Of a stretch of 64,000 nt of DNA, positions 27,656 through 35,004 are shown piece by piece. The DNA is from Salinibacillus aidingensis (lineage in GTDB: Bacteria; Bacillota; Bacilli; Bacillales; Alkalibacillaceae), in NCBI RefSeq assembly GCF_039522525.1, contig NZ_BAAADO010000003.1, forward strand, positions 496,001-560,000, in the 5' to 3' direction. Under the pieces are notes generated by a model. That model was given only the letters and a program-made list of their open reading frames with translations, had not been told where the DNA came from and did no database searches. Each line of letters starts with the position of its first letter. Within the stretch, counting starts at the first letter, position 1. The position numbers and the translations under genes were made by a program.

Positions 27656-29063
27656 GATTGATCACCACTCTTTTTTGATTATGATTGATAAACATCTTAC
27701 CAGGGTTCATGATCTGATTAGGGTCCAGGGCAAATTTTAGCTGTTTCATCGCATTTAAGCCTGTGTCTCCTAATTTCAAATGAAGGTATGGAGATTTCAT
27801 AGCTCCAACTCCGTGTTCTCCTGTAATGGTTCCACCTAATTCAATAGCTTTCATAAAAATTTCCTCAAAGGCTTTTTCCACGCGTTCAATTTCTGCTTCG
27901 TTTCGGACATCTGTGAGGCAAGTAGGATGTAAATTTCCATCTCCGGCATGGCCAAACGTACAAATGTTCAGGTTATACTTTTTTGCGATAGTGTTAATAG
28001 CTTTGACCATATTCGCGATTTCAGATCGAGGTACAGTAGCATCTTCAAGGATAGTGGTAGGTTTTAAACGGGAAAGAGCAGAAAGAGCTGCACGTCTGGC
28101 TGTAGTGAGTGCCTCAGCCTCTTCGTTTGTTTGAGCAATGGTAACGTCAAATGCTTGATTTTCCTTACAAATGGAGGATATGTCGTGAATGTCTTTCTCA
28201 ACTTTATGGGGGTCTCCATCTTGTTCAATGAGCAATACAGCTTTTGCGTGCGTCGGTAAACCAACCTTCGAAAAATCCTCAACCACTTTAATGGTAGGCT
28301 GATCTAAAAATTCGAGTGTGGCAGGAATGATTTTATGGGCAATAATTGCAGAGACGGCTTCAGCAGCCATTTGGATATCTTCAAATAAAGCAAGGGCTGT
28401 CTTTTTTGTTTGTGGAAGAGGCAAGAGCTTTAATGTTGCTTCGGTAATAATGCCGAGTGTACCTTCTGATCCAACTAACAGGCGTGTTAAGTCATATCCG
28501 GCAACGTCCTTTGCTAATTTGCCTCCTGTACGAATAATATCTCCATTTGGAAGGACAGCCTCTAACCCAAGAACATAATCCCTGGTAACCCCATATTTTA
28601 AACCCCGCAGGCCTCCGGAGTTTTCATTGATATTTCCGCCGATTTGCGAGACTTTTAGTGAGCCTGGGTCTGGTGGATAAAAAAGCCCTCTTTCTTCCAC
28701 TTGGTTGATAATTTCCTGTGTAATTACGCCTGGTTGTGTCGTAATGGTTAAATTCTCCTCATCAATCTCAAGAATTTTGTTCATGTTTTTCAGCAGCAGG
28801 ACAATACCGCCTTCCAATGGCGTTGTACCCGCGCTGAGGTTGGTCCCTGATCCCCGGGGCACAAGCGGAATTTTATAATGATTACATATCTTTACGATTT
28901 GTGAAATCTCATCTGTATTGTTTGGAGCTACAACAGCATCCGGCATGGACTGAAACTGCGGGGTTGCGTCATAGGAGTATACAAGTTTATGGGTGTAGGA
29001 GTCCTGATAATTGTGTTCTCCTACAATTCTCAATAATTCCTGTTTGACTTTATCAGGTAACAT
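27633..29063 (-). CDS. glcD: glycolate oxidase FAD-binding subunit GlcD
   Basis: The 476-residue product is an FAD-linked oxidase of the VAO/GlcD type: PLVPRGSGTNLSAGTTP and VSQIGGNINENSGGLRGLKY in the FAD-binding half, DLTRLLVGSEGTLGII, and the C-terminal CTFGHAGDGNLHPTCLTD with GGTITGEHGVGAMK. It oxidises glycolate, or a similar 2-hydroxy acid such as D-lactate, with electrons handed to GlcF. Start ATG 29063 follows AAGGAG at eight bases. It is first in the operon; the convergent CdaR-type gene is its probable regulator. Confidence 0.9.
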   Translation of the reverse strand: MLPDKVKQELLRIVGEHNYQDSYTHKLVYSYDATPQFQSMPDAVVAPNNTDEISQIVKICNHYKIPLVPRGSGTNLSAGTTPLEGGIVLLLKNMNKILEIDEENLTITTQPGVITQEIINQVEERGLFYPPDPGSLKVSQIGGNINENSGGLRGLKYGVTRDYVLGLEAVLPNGDIIRTGGKLAKDVAGYDLTRLLVGSEGTLGIITEATLKLLPLPQTKKTALALFEDIQMAAEAVSAIIAHKIIPATLEFLDQPTIKVVEDFSKVGLPTHAKAVLLIEQDGDPHKVEKDIHDISSICKENQAFDVTIAQTNEEAEALTTARRAALSALSRLKPTTILEDATVPRSEIANMVKAINTIAKKYNLNICTFGHAGDGNLHPTCLTDVRNEAEIERVEKAFEEIFMKAIELGGTITGEHGVGAMKSPYLHLKLGDTGLNAMKQLKFALDPNQIMNPGKMFINHNQKRVVINREYAGES

Positions 29064-29213
29064 GAAATGACTCCTTTGTTTATCATAGTACTTTTATTGT
29101 ATTAAATAGGGGCAGGGATATTAATGTGTGATTGTACAGAAATGGAGATACAGGGGAGAAGTTTTTTTGTACTTTTACCTAAGAAATAAGATTCGTATAG
29201 CTTGGATAAAAAA

Positions 29214-29258
29214 ACCCGCTATTCTTTAACTCAGAAGAAAAAGTTAAATAATAGCGAG
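29214..29258 (-). terminator. terminator of the tetR-SMR operon
   Basis: Arms CCGCTATTCTTTAAC and GTTAAATAATAGCGA form a long stem. On the minus strand it is followed by a run of seven T, downstream of the SMR genes and upstream of the glcD promoter area. Confidence 0.7.
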
Positions 29259-29264
29259 TTTGCG

Positions 29265-29312
29265 TGTGAAACATTCCGTGAAACAAGATTTCTCGGGGAG
29301 TGACAGGTACCT
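29265..29312 (-). repeat. dispersed repeat B, copy 2
   Basis: Minus-strand copy reading GGTACCTGTCACTCCCCGAG, then AAATCTTGTTTCACGG and ATGTTTCACA. It abuts the stop codon of the SMR gene (29312-29314) in the same direction as that gene. Confidence 0.85.
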
Positions 29313-29623
29313 TACGAAATCAACTTCAGCCCAACCGCCGAAGACAAAATCATGGTAATAAACAATATTCGCTTCCATTCCCGGGGCTCCCCATAGATGA
29401 GCATTCCCATTACAGTTGACCCCACAGTTCCGATTCCTGTCCAGACGCCGTAAACGGTAGCCATTGATAAGGTTCGCATGGCAAACCCCAGGAGTGTCAG
29501 ACTAAGGCCAAAGGTAACGATAAGAATCACTAATGCATCCCACTTTTTCATGGCTAATCGCTTTAAATTAAGTACGCCTATGACTTCACAAATTCCTGCT
29601 ATAATAATTGCTAACCATGCCAT
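29312..29623 (-). CDS. SMR family multidrug/guanidinium-type exporter subunit (YkkD/YvdR-like)
   Basis: A 103-residue protein with four transmembrane helices and the small multidrug resistance signature: the essential glutamate at position 13 in AGICEVIGV, YGVWTGIGTVGSTVMGMLIYGEP in the third helix, and a short SAVGLKLIS end. It starts right after the stop of the preceding SMR gene. Paired SMR genes behind a TetR gene resemble B. subtilis ykkCD and yvdTSR; the pair probably works as a hetero-oligomeric proton-driven exporter of cationic compounds. The exported compound is not known. Confidence 0.9.
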   Translation of the reverse strand: MAWLAIIIAGICEVIGVLNLKRLAMKKWDALVILIVTFGLSLTLLGFAMRTLSMATVYGVWTGIGTVGSTVMGMLIYGEPREWKRILFITMILSSAVGLKLIS

Positions 29624-29974
29624 TTATGCTGTCTCCTTTGTTTCTGAAGATTCATTTGGTTCATTTGAGATTTGTTTTAACCCAATCACTCCAATGAGAA
29701 GAGTACTGATTAATAGGATCTTTAATAGATTAAAAGGTTCCCCGTATACAATAATTTCCACCAGCACTGTTCCGGCTGTTCCAAGACCCGCAAATACAGC
29801 GTAAAGCGTTCCTACAGGGAGGCGTTTTGCGGAAAGTGGTAAAAGGACAAACGTTGTTATAATGGCAATGATGGTAAACGTCCATTCGACTGTATTTCCT
29901 GAATGTTTAAGTCCGGCCACCCAGAATACTTCGAAACAGGAGGCTAATAGGACGTAAATCCAGTATCTGTTCAT
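29624..29974 (-). CDS. SMR family exporter subunit (YkkC/YvdS-like)
   Basis: A 116-residue four-helix SMR protein with glutamate 15 in LLASCFEVFWVAGLKHSG, LPVGTLYAVFAGLGTAGTVL and IGVIGLKQIS, then a polar tail SNEPNESSETKE. ATG 29974 is used because AAGGAG (29983-29988) is eight bases away; the in-frame GTG at 29983 overlaps that site. It follows the TetR stop by five bases and directly precedes the second SMR gene, giving one operon of three genes. Asymmetric SMR pairs usually need both partners for activity. Confidence 0.9.
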   Translation of the reverse strand: MNRYWIYVLLASCFEVFWVAGLKHSGNTVEWTFTIIAIITTFVLLPLSAKRLPVGTLYAVFAGLGTAGTVLVEIIVYGEPFNLLKILLISTLLIGVIGLKQISNEPNESSETKETA

Positions 29975-29979
29975 GTGCG

Positions 29980-30567
29980 TCACTCCTTATCAGATGATGC
30001 TAACCCTCGCCAATAAATCGGAAAGGAGACATTAACTCGTTCAAAAAATTCGTTTTTTCCGGTAAACAGAAGCTCGATGACGACTCCATCTACCAGCGTT
30101 ATATAAGCGAGAGCAGCCTGGTAACTGTCTACGCCGGTAAGCTCACCATTTTTATGGTGATGTTTCATGAGTTTGACCAAAAGCCGCTGCATTCGGGCAA
30201 TAAAGGCATTCACGATTTTTGAGACTTCCCCTCTAAAGTGCCAGGGTGGGAAAAAGCACATTCTTAATAATAGTTTTGCTGTATCAGATTGATAGAATCT
30301 ATCCTCAATATAATCAAAAAATCCCAGTAATTTTTCTTTGATCGACTTTTGCCCGGATGATTGAAAATAGGAGAGGATATTTCTTCTTTCCAGACGAAAA
30401 ACATACCTTACAACAGTAAGGAACAAGTCGTCCTTACCCTTATAATGGGAGTAAATAGTTGATTTTTTAATTCCTGTTTCCTTGGCAATTTCGCTTAAGG
30501 AAGCACCCTCATACCCATGCCTGGCAAAATGGGAAAGGGCAACATTACGAATTTTTTCTGAACTCAC
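29980..30567 (-). CDS. TetR family regulator (YvdT-like)
   Basis: The 195-residue product has a TetR-type N-terminal helix-turn-helix: FARHGYEGASLSEIAKETGI followed by KKSTIYSHYKGKDDLF (about residues 13-48). The ligand-binding part contains LLRMCFFPPWHF and a C-terminal helix LAYITLVDGVVIELLFTG, as in YvdT-like repressors. GTG at 30567 starts it, with AGGTGA upstream. It heads the SMR operon and an inverted repeat lies just before it, so autorepression relieved by an exported cation is likely. Confidence 0.85.
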   Translation of the reverse strand: MSSEKIRNVALSHFARHGYEGASLSEIAKETGIKKSTIYSHYKGKDDLFLTVVRYVFRLERRNILSYFQSSGQKSIKEKLLGFFDYIEDRFYQSDTAKLLLRMCFFPPWHFRGEVSKIVNAFIARMQRLLVKLMKHHHKNGELTGVDSYQAALAYITLVDGVVIELLFTGKNEFFERVNVSFPIYWRGLASSDKE

Positions 30568-30580
30568 TTATTTCACCTAC

Positions 30581-30594
30581 CTACCGTTCGGTCG
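30581..30594. promoter_or_regulatory. candidate TetR operator
   Basis: CTACCGTTCGGTCG contains the near-palindrome ACCGTTCGGT and lies 14 bases upstream of the tetR start. ACCGnnCGGT-type cores are typical operators of this family. Confidence 0.45.
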
Positions 30595-30688
30595 CTTTAT
30601 TTTCTCACAGGATATTTATAAAGTCAATGTGCTTGTTTTAGAGGTTTACAGGGGAGAATTTGGTTTTGATGAAGAAGAATTTTTATAG

Positions 30689-30814
30689 ATTCCGAGAGTC
30701 CAAAGATTGAATGATTGCGGGACGATGGAACCTACGGAAGCAGGGAATGTCACCATAGCTGTTTTCGATGATACATGCGGAAATTTAATTCAGATTGCAC
30801 AGATGAACGCTTGA
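30689..30814 (+). pseudogene. C-terminal remnant of a VOC family gene
   Basis: An open stretch without any start encodes GTMEPTEAGNVTIAVFDDTC then GNLIQIAQ before a stop. This is the standard end of glyoxalase-like VOC proteins (AVFDDTCGNLIQI). The N-terminal three quarters are missing, so it is a decayed gene. The rest of the gap between the TetR gene and 31003 holds repeat B copy 3 and nothing else recognisable. Confidence 0.6.
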
Positions 30815-30853
30815 CGAATGTAAGGCAGCCCGGCAGCAATTCCACATTGGCGC

Positions 30854-30900
30854 TGTGAAACATTTTGTGAAACAAGATTATTCGGGTGGTGACAGGCACC
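30854..30900 (-). repeat. dispersed repeat B, copy 3
   Basis: Minus-strand copy reading GGTGCCTGTCACCACCCGAA, then TAATCTTGTTTCACAAA and ATGTTTCACA. Unlike the other copies it does not follow an intact gene in its own direction, which hints that a minus-strand gene once ended here. Confidence 0.85.
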
Positions 30901-31003
30901 CATCCGAGTGTGTAGAGATATTGGTCAATAGTTTGTTGATCAAAAATATATGTCTCATGATACGTCTGCCATCTGAAATATTATTATTTGGGAGATGAAG
31001 CAT

Positions 31004-31504
31004 ATGCATGAGGAAACGAGATTACCTCAAAACGGAAAGGAATTTGCACTGTTTTTAGCCATTATTTCAATAATCTCAGTGAATATTATCGCGCCTATTA
31101 TTATGGGATTTGAATTTGGTTTTCACAAAGAGGTTTACTTTGAGACTTTGCAGGTTCTTCCGTTTGTATGGATAAGTGTTATTTTGCTGGTAACTCTTGT
31201 GGCAAATCCAATAGTGAATGAACTGTTACCAAAGTTTGTGGGACCTAAAGAGGGATTTAATGCGAGGGTATTATTTAATATCTTATTTAGTGTAACCATC
31301 TTGTCCATTTTACTTACAGTTATTGGATCCTGGATCGGATTGGGAGAAATTAGTTTAGAGCCGATCCAAACATTCTTTTATTCCTGGCCACGTAACTTTT
31401 TCATTGCATTTTGGGTGGAAGCCTTAATTGCTCAGCCAGCAGCAAGATTTGTCATGAAAAAATTACATGCAAGTCAATCCGTAAATAAAACAGCAAATGC
31501 GTAA
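31004..31504 (+). CDS. DUF2798 membrane protein
   Basis: The 166-residue protein has two pairs of transmembrane helices, about residues 12-30/43-62 and 82-105/118-140. The closing motif SWPRNFFIAFWVEALIAQPA is typical of DUF2798, a widespread bacterial membrane family of unknown function. ATG 31004 is chosen over 30995 because GGGAG (30990-30994) is adjacent to the first ATG but nine bases from the second. A terminator follows about 55 bases downstream. No partner gene is evident. Confidence 0.75.
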   Translation: MHEETRLPQNGKEFALFLAIISIISVNIIAPIIMGFEFGFHKEVYFETLQVLPFVWISVILLVTLVANPIVNELLPKFVGPKEGFNARVLFNILFSVTILSILLTVIGSWIGLGEISLEPIQTFFYSWPRNFFIAFWVEALIAQPAARFVMKKLHASQSVNKTANA

Positions 31505-31559
31505 TGCTTCAGTTCGAATGACACAAGTAAACTGCTTCGCTATGATATATGTATTCATC

Positions 31560-31594
31560 AAAAAACCGCTATCTAAATCGATAGCGGTTTTTTT
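31560..31594. terminator. bidirectional terminator
   Basis: Arms AAAAACCGCTATC and GATAGCGGTTTTTTT around TAAATC, between the DUF2798 gene and the convergent symporter gene; runs of A and T on the two sides allow use in both directions. Confidence 0.85.
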
Positions 31595-31607
31595 GATGCG
31601 GCGGCCC

Positions 31608-31653
31608 GTGAAACATTTTGTGAAACAAGATTTTTCGGGGCGTGACAGGCACC
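31608..31653 (-). repeat. dispersed repeat B, copy 4
   Basis: Minus-strand copy GGTGCCTGTCACGCCCCGAA, then AAATCTTGTTTCACAAA and ATGTTTCACG. It overlaps the last base of the symporter stop codon, same direction as the gene. Confidence 0.85.
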
Positions 31654-32876
31654 TAAACAGCCTGATCATCCTGTTTCTCGGTTTTATTAATAATCGATGT
31701 TCCAACAAGGTCGCCGGTAACGTTGAGTGCTGTACAGCCCATGCCTACCAGGGCGTCAATGGCTGTTAACAGGGCAACGGCTTCCATGGATAGGCCTAAT
31801 TGCGCAAATACTGTAGCAATCATAACAATACCTGCTCCTGGTACACCTGCTGTACCGATGGATACGAGTGTTCCTAACACGACAATTTGTAGCATGTCCG
31901 GGAAGCTTAAGGTTTCACCCATAACGTTGGCAGCAAATACTGCAGAAATAGCGATTCGGATGGCAGCCCCATCCATGTTAACCGTGGCTCCAAAAGGCAG
32001 GCTGAACCCGTATAAACTTTTGGATAGCCCTAAGTTTCTGGCTGCATTCAGTGTAAGAGGAAGGGTACCTGAACTGCTTTGAGTAACAAAAGCAGTGATC
32101 ATCGGTGTACGTGCCTGTTTGAAAAATTCACCTATTCGAACGTTAAACAGCTTCATGAAGATGATATAAATGACAAGCATACCTAATAAAGCAAGATACA
32201 AGACAAGGACCATGCTTCCCAATTCCTCCAGCGTATTCAGTCCCTGACTGCCGACTGTATTTGCAATGATCGCGAAAATTCCAATCGGTACATACTGCAG
32301 AATCGCCTTCATAATTGTTAAGGTAGCTTCGTTCAATCCATTTACAACCTTATATACCTGCTCTCCCAGCTCACTGTAATCTTTGGTTGAGCGTAAGTAG
32401 GAAATCGCAATACCAAAGGCAAGTGCTGTGAAGATGATTCCAAGCAAGTTCATCTCACTAAATGCTGTCACGATATTTTCAGGTACAATGTTTAAAAGTA
32501 CGCTGATAAACCCGGGATTTTCCGGTGTTTCAAATTCCTCAGTTGGAAGAGTCATGCCTGTTCCAGGATTGAATAGGCTGGCCACTGCTAAGCCAATAGC
32601 AATCGCGAAGGCAGATGTAATCACATAATAAAGAAAAACCTTTCCGCCCATTCTGCCTAAATCCCCGATTTTAGTCTGATTGACCCCGACTATAAGGGTA
32701 AATAAAATAAGTGGAATAATTAAAAACTTAAGCAAGCGAAGTAACAGGTCTCCGAATGGGGACAGCACGGCCGCATCCGGTCCAAAGATGAAACCGACAA
32801 TAATACCAAGTATAAGTGCAACTGTAATCTTTAAAATAAGGGATGCTTCGATATATCCCCGCCATATTGCTTTCAT
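31653..32876 (-). CDS. dicarboxylate/amino acid:cation symporter (DAACS family)
   Basis: The 407-residue protein has the eight-helix, two-hairpin layout of GltP/DctA-type sodium or proton symporters: LLRLLKFLIIPLILFTLIVG in helix 3, the serine-rich hairpin TQSSSGTLPLTLNAARNLG, then GATVNMDGAAIRIAISAVFA in helix 7, and GVPGAGIVMIATVF in hairpin 2. NMDGAA replaces the more usual NMDGTA. Substrate could be glutamate, aspartate or C4-dicarboxylates. Start ATG 32876 follows GGAGAT. It stands alone, closed by repeat B copy 4 and the shared terminator. Confidence 0.9.
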   Translation of the reverse strand: MKAIWRGYIEASLILKITVALILGIIVGFIFGPDAAVLSPFGDLLLRLLKFLIIPLILFTLIVGVNQTKIGDLGRMGGKVFLYYVITSAFAIAIGLAVASLFNPGTGMTLPTEEFETPENPGFISVLLNIVPENIVTAFSEMNLLGIIFTALAFGIAISYLRSTKDYSELGEQVYKVVNGLNEATLTIMKAILQYVPIGIFAIIANTVGSQGLNTLEELGSMVLVLYLALLGMLVIYIIFMKLFNVRIGEFFKQARTPMITAFVTQSSSGTLPLTLNAARNLGLSKSLYGFSLPFGATVNMDGAAIRIAISAVFAANVMGETLSFPDMLQIVVLGTLVSIGTAGVPGAGIVMIATVFAQLGLSMEAVALLTAIDALVGMGCTALNVTGDLVGTSIINKTEKQDDQAV

Positions 32877-33050
32877 CTTTCAATCTCCTTTCTAAAATTA
32901 TTTATTCCTATAAGTTTACTAGGAATTATAGATTTCTATGAAAATATAAGGTAAAAAAAGAAGAATGTCAAAACTTTTGCTTTTTTGTCCATAACCATTT
33001 ATTTACCTTACATCAAGAGCTTCTAAACATGCACGATGTTTGTTTCATGG

Positions 33051-33083
33051 AAAAAACACCATGCGAGGGTTTCACATGGTGCT
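33051..33083 (-). terminator. terminator of the YeeE/TsuA-like gene
   Basis: Arms CACCATG and CATGGTG, with a run of six T on the minus strand right after the hairpin, about 10 bases past the stop codon. Confidence 0.75.
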
Positions 33084-33091
33084 TTCCAGAC

Positions 33092-34348
33092 TTAACAAAA
33101 TGTATCTTTAGGTTTTGGCACGGATAAACCGAATAAAGGTCTAAGATACAGAGCAACAAAGGTTCCTCCCAGGGCTAAAACACCCCAGATATATCCGTGA
33201 AGACTGAAGGATGCAATTCCACCGAAGTAAGCTCCGATATTACATCCAAAGGCCAGACGTGCACCGTAGCCTAACAGAATTCCTCCAATGATAGAGGCCA
33301 CTACATTTCCTGGGCGTAGTTTTGAAAACTTAAACAGACCGCCTGCTGCGGATGCAAGAAAGGCACCCAGGATGACACCAAGATTTAATACAGTAGTAGA
33401 ATCTGCAAAAATAGAAGATTCAAGAGCAGCGGCATTTGCACCCTGCCAGTATCCCCAGCTGGCTACGTCAATTCCAAAGAACTGGGCTGCTTTAGATCCC
33501 CATAAAGCGAACGCTGACGTTACACCCCATGGTGCACCGCGTGTCATAAGTGTTAAGGCATTAAGCACGGCTAACACAATTGCAGCTGTAAACAGGGGCC
33601 AGGAACCTCGGAATATTCGCTTCCACCCTTTTTCACTAGGTAATGGAGGCATTTTGGGCGGACGTTTCTTCTTTTCCACTCTTAAAGTAATCCATGAGAT
33701 TAGTCCGAATAAAGCGATCGAAACAATCCAGGCGCCACCATATCCAAGTCCTGTTGTCGTAGCTAATGATACAGGTTCAAATGCCGGCATTTCTTCTGTC
33801 CAGAATGGCAGATGATAGGCTCCTAGAGTTGATCCAACAATAAAGAATAATAGCGTAATAAACATAACAGAACGCCCGCCACCGACGGCATAAAGTGTAC
33901 CAGACGCACATCCGCCCCCAAGCTGCATTCCAATACCAAATAGGAATGCACCGACGATAAGACTGACGCCAACGGGGGAAACGTAGCCTGAAACCTCATC
34001 ACCAAAGAATGAAAATCCAAAGGCCAGGATAGGAGCAAATAGCGTAACGGCAACCCCCAGCATAACCATATGTGCACGTAAAGCCTGCCCATTTCCAACA
34101 GACATCAGCCTGCGGAAGGCGGAAGTAAAACCAAATCGTGCATGAAAGAGGGTATAGCCAAGCAGCAGTCCAATGACCAGCAGTAGTGGCTGTGCTCCAT
34201 TTTGTGTCATCATGAGATAGATTAGTAACACAGCTCCAACCAGCAGTCCTCCAATGATTAATGGGGTTTGAGGCTTATTTAACGTTGACTGGTGCTTTTG
34301 CACGGGTTCAACCTTGTCTTGTTGTGTTTGAATATTTGCAGTTGCCAT
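33092..34348 (-). CDS. YeeE/YedE family (TsuA-like) sulfur compound transporter
   Basis: The 418-residue membrane protein has the YeeE/YedE double repeat with its conserved cysteine motifs: MQLGGGCASGTLYAVGGGRS (Cys147) in the first half and ARLAFGCNIGAYFGGIAS in the second. In TsuA such cysteines relay thiosulfate through the membrane by transient S-S-S contacts. The N-terminal 25 residues are polar, then helices begin. A thioredoxin-family gene lies just upstream on the same strand, which fits thiosulfate or persulfide handling. Start ATG 34348 is preceded by AAGGG. Confidence 0.85.
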   Translation of the reverse strand: MATANIQTQQDKVEPVQKHQSTLNKPQTPLIIGGLLVGAVLLIYLMMTQNGAQPLLLVIGLLLGYTLFHARFGFTSAFRRLMSVGNGQALRAHMVMLGVAVTLFAPILAFGFSFFGDEVSGYVSPVGVSLIVGAFLFGIGMQLGGGCASGTLYAVGGGRSVMFITLLFFIVGSTLGAYHLPFWTEEMPAFEPVSLATTTGLGYGGAWIVSIALFGLISWITLRVEKKKRPPKMPPLPSEKGWKRIFRGSWPLFTAAIVLAVLNALTLMTRGAPWGVTSAFALWGSKAAQFFGIDVASWGYWQGANAAALESSIFADSTTVLNLGVILGAFLASAAGGLFKFSKLRPGNVVASIIGGILLGYGARLAFGCNIGAYFGGIASFSLHGYIWGVLALGGTFVALYLRPLFGLSVPKPKDTFC

Positions 34349-34440
34349 TTAAAAAACACCCTTTTCTTATGAGTTTGGTTGGTTTAATTCTGATTTACTT
34401 TATTTATAATACTCACATGTCAGCAACATGTCAAAGGAAA

Positions 34441-34503
34441 AATTTTAAGGACAGAGGAGCAGGCCGGGAATCCCTTATTAAGGGAGTGGCCTGTCCTTCT
34501 GTC
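34441..34503. terminator. long hairpin between the thioredoxin and TsuA-like genes
   Basis: Arms GGACAG..GCAGGCC and GGCCTG..CTGTCC with an inner CCCTTATTAAGGG form an extended, partly interrupted stem. It could terminate or attenuate transcription from the thioredoxin gene into the transporter gene. Confidence 0.55.
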
Positions 34504-34510
34504 CTGAATT

Positions 34511-34819
34511 TTAAGATTGGGCAAATTTTTTTATTTGCTCTTCAGGAATATATCCAATGGAACGATCTGCTTCCTCACCGTCTTTGACCAGGACAAGTGT
34601 CGGGATACTCTGAACCTTGAATTCATTTGCCAGGTCTGATGCCTGATCAACATCTACAGAGTAAAAGTCAACACTGTCCAGTTCATCAGCTGCTTTTGAG
34701 ACCACCGGCCCCAGCATACGGCAGGCTGGTCACCAGTCGGCGGTAAATTGAAAAACAGCCGGCTTGTCCATACTCTTAATAAGGTTCTGATACTCTTCGG
34801 ATGTAATGGCTTTAACCAC
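34511..34819 (-). CDS. thioredoxin-family protein with in-frame TGA at the first active-site cysteine position
   Basis: Reading from GTG 34819 (GGAGG eight bases upstream) gives VVKAITSEEYQNLIKSMDKP, then AVFQFTADW, a TGA codon (34730-34732), then PACRMLGPVVSKAADEL and a normal thioredoxin end with cis-proline in QSIPTLVLVKDGEE. The TGA takes the place of the first cysteine of W-C-P-A-C-R. Both flanks are intact over 102 codons. It is either a selenocysteine protein (UxxC redox site) or a gene freshly inactivated by one base change from TGC or TGT. No selenocysteine machinery is in the window. The TsuA-like gene follows. Confidence 0.6.
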
Positions 34820-35004
34820 CTTTTAACCCTCCTTCTCTTTTTATTCATGTCTAATTTTCCCTGCAGATGCTAAATATATCCTGAATCAATGAAATATTGA
34901 ATCACCTTCCTCAATTCATCAAAATTCAACGTTTTGTCCAATACGATTTCCGGTTATTTTTAATATACTATATGGAATCTCTTTAATAGAAGGGGGTGTA
35001 TGGA

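Noticed and set aside
30568..30700. Possible guanidine (ykkC) riboswitch before the tetR-SMR operon
   Set aside because: None of the ykkC motif signatures were seen; a TetR operator explains regulation better.
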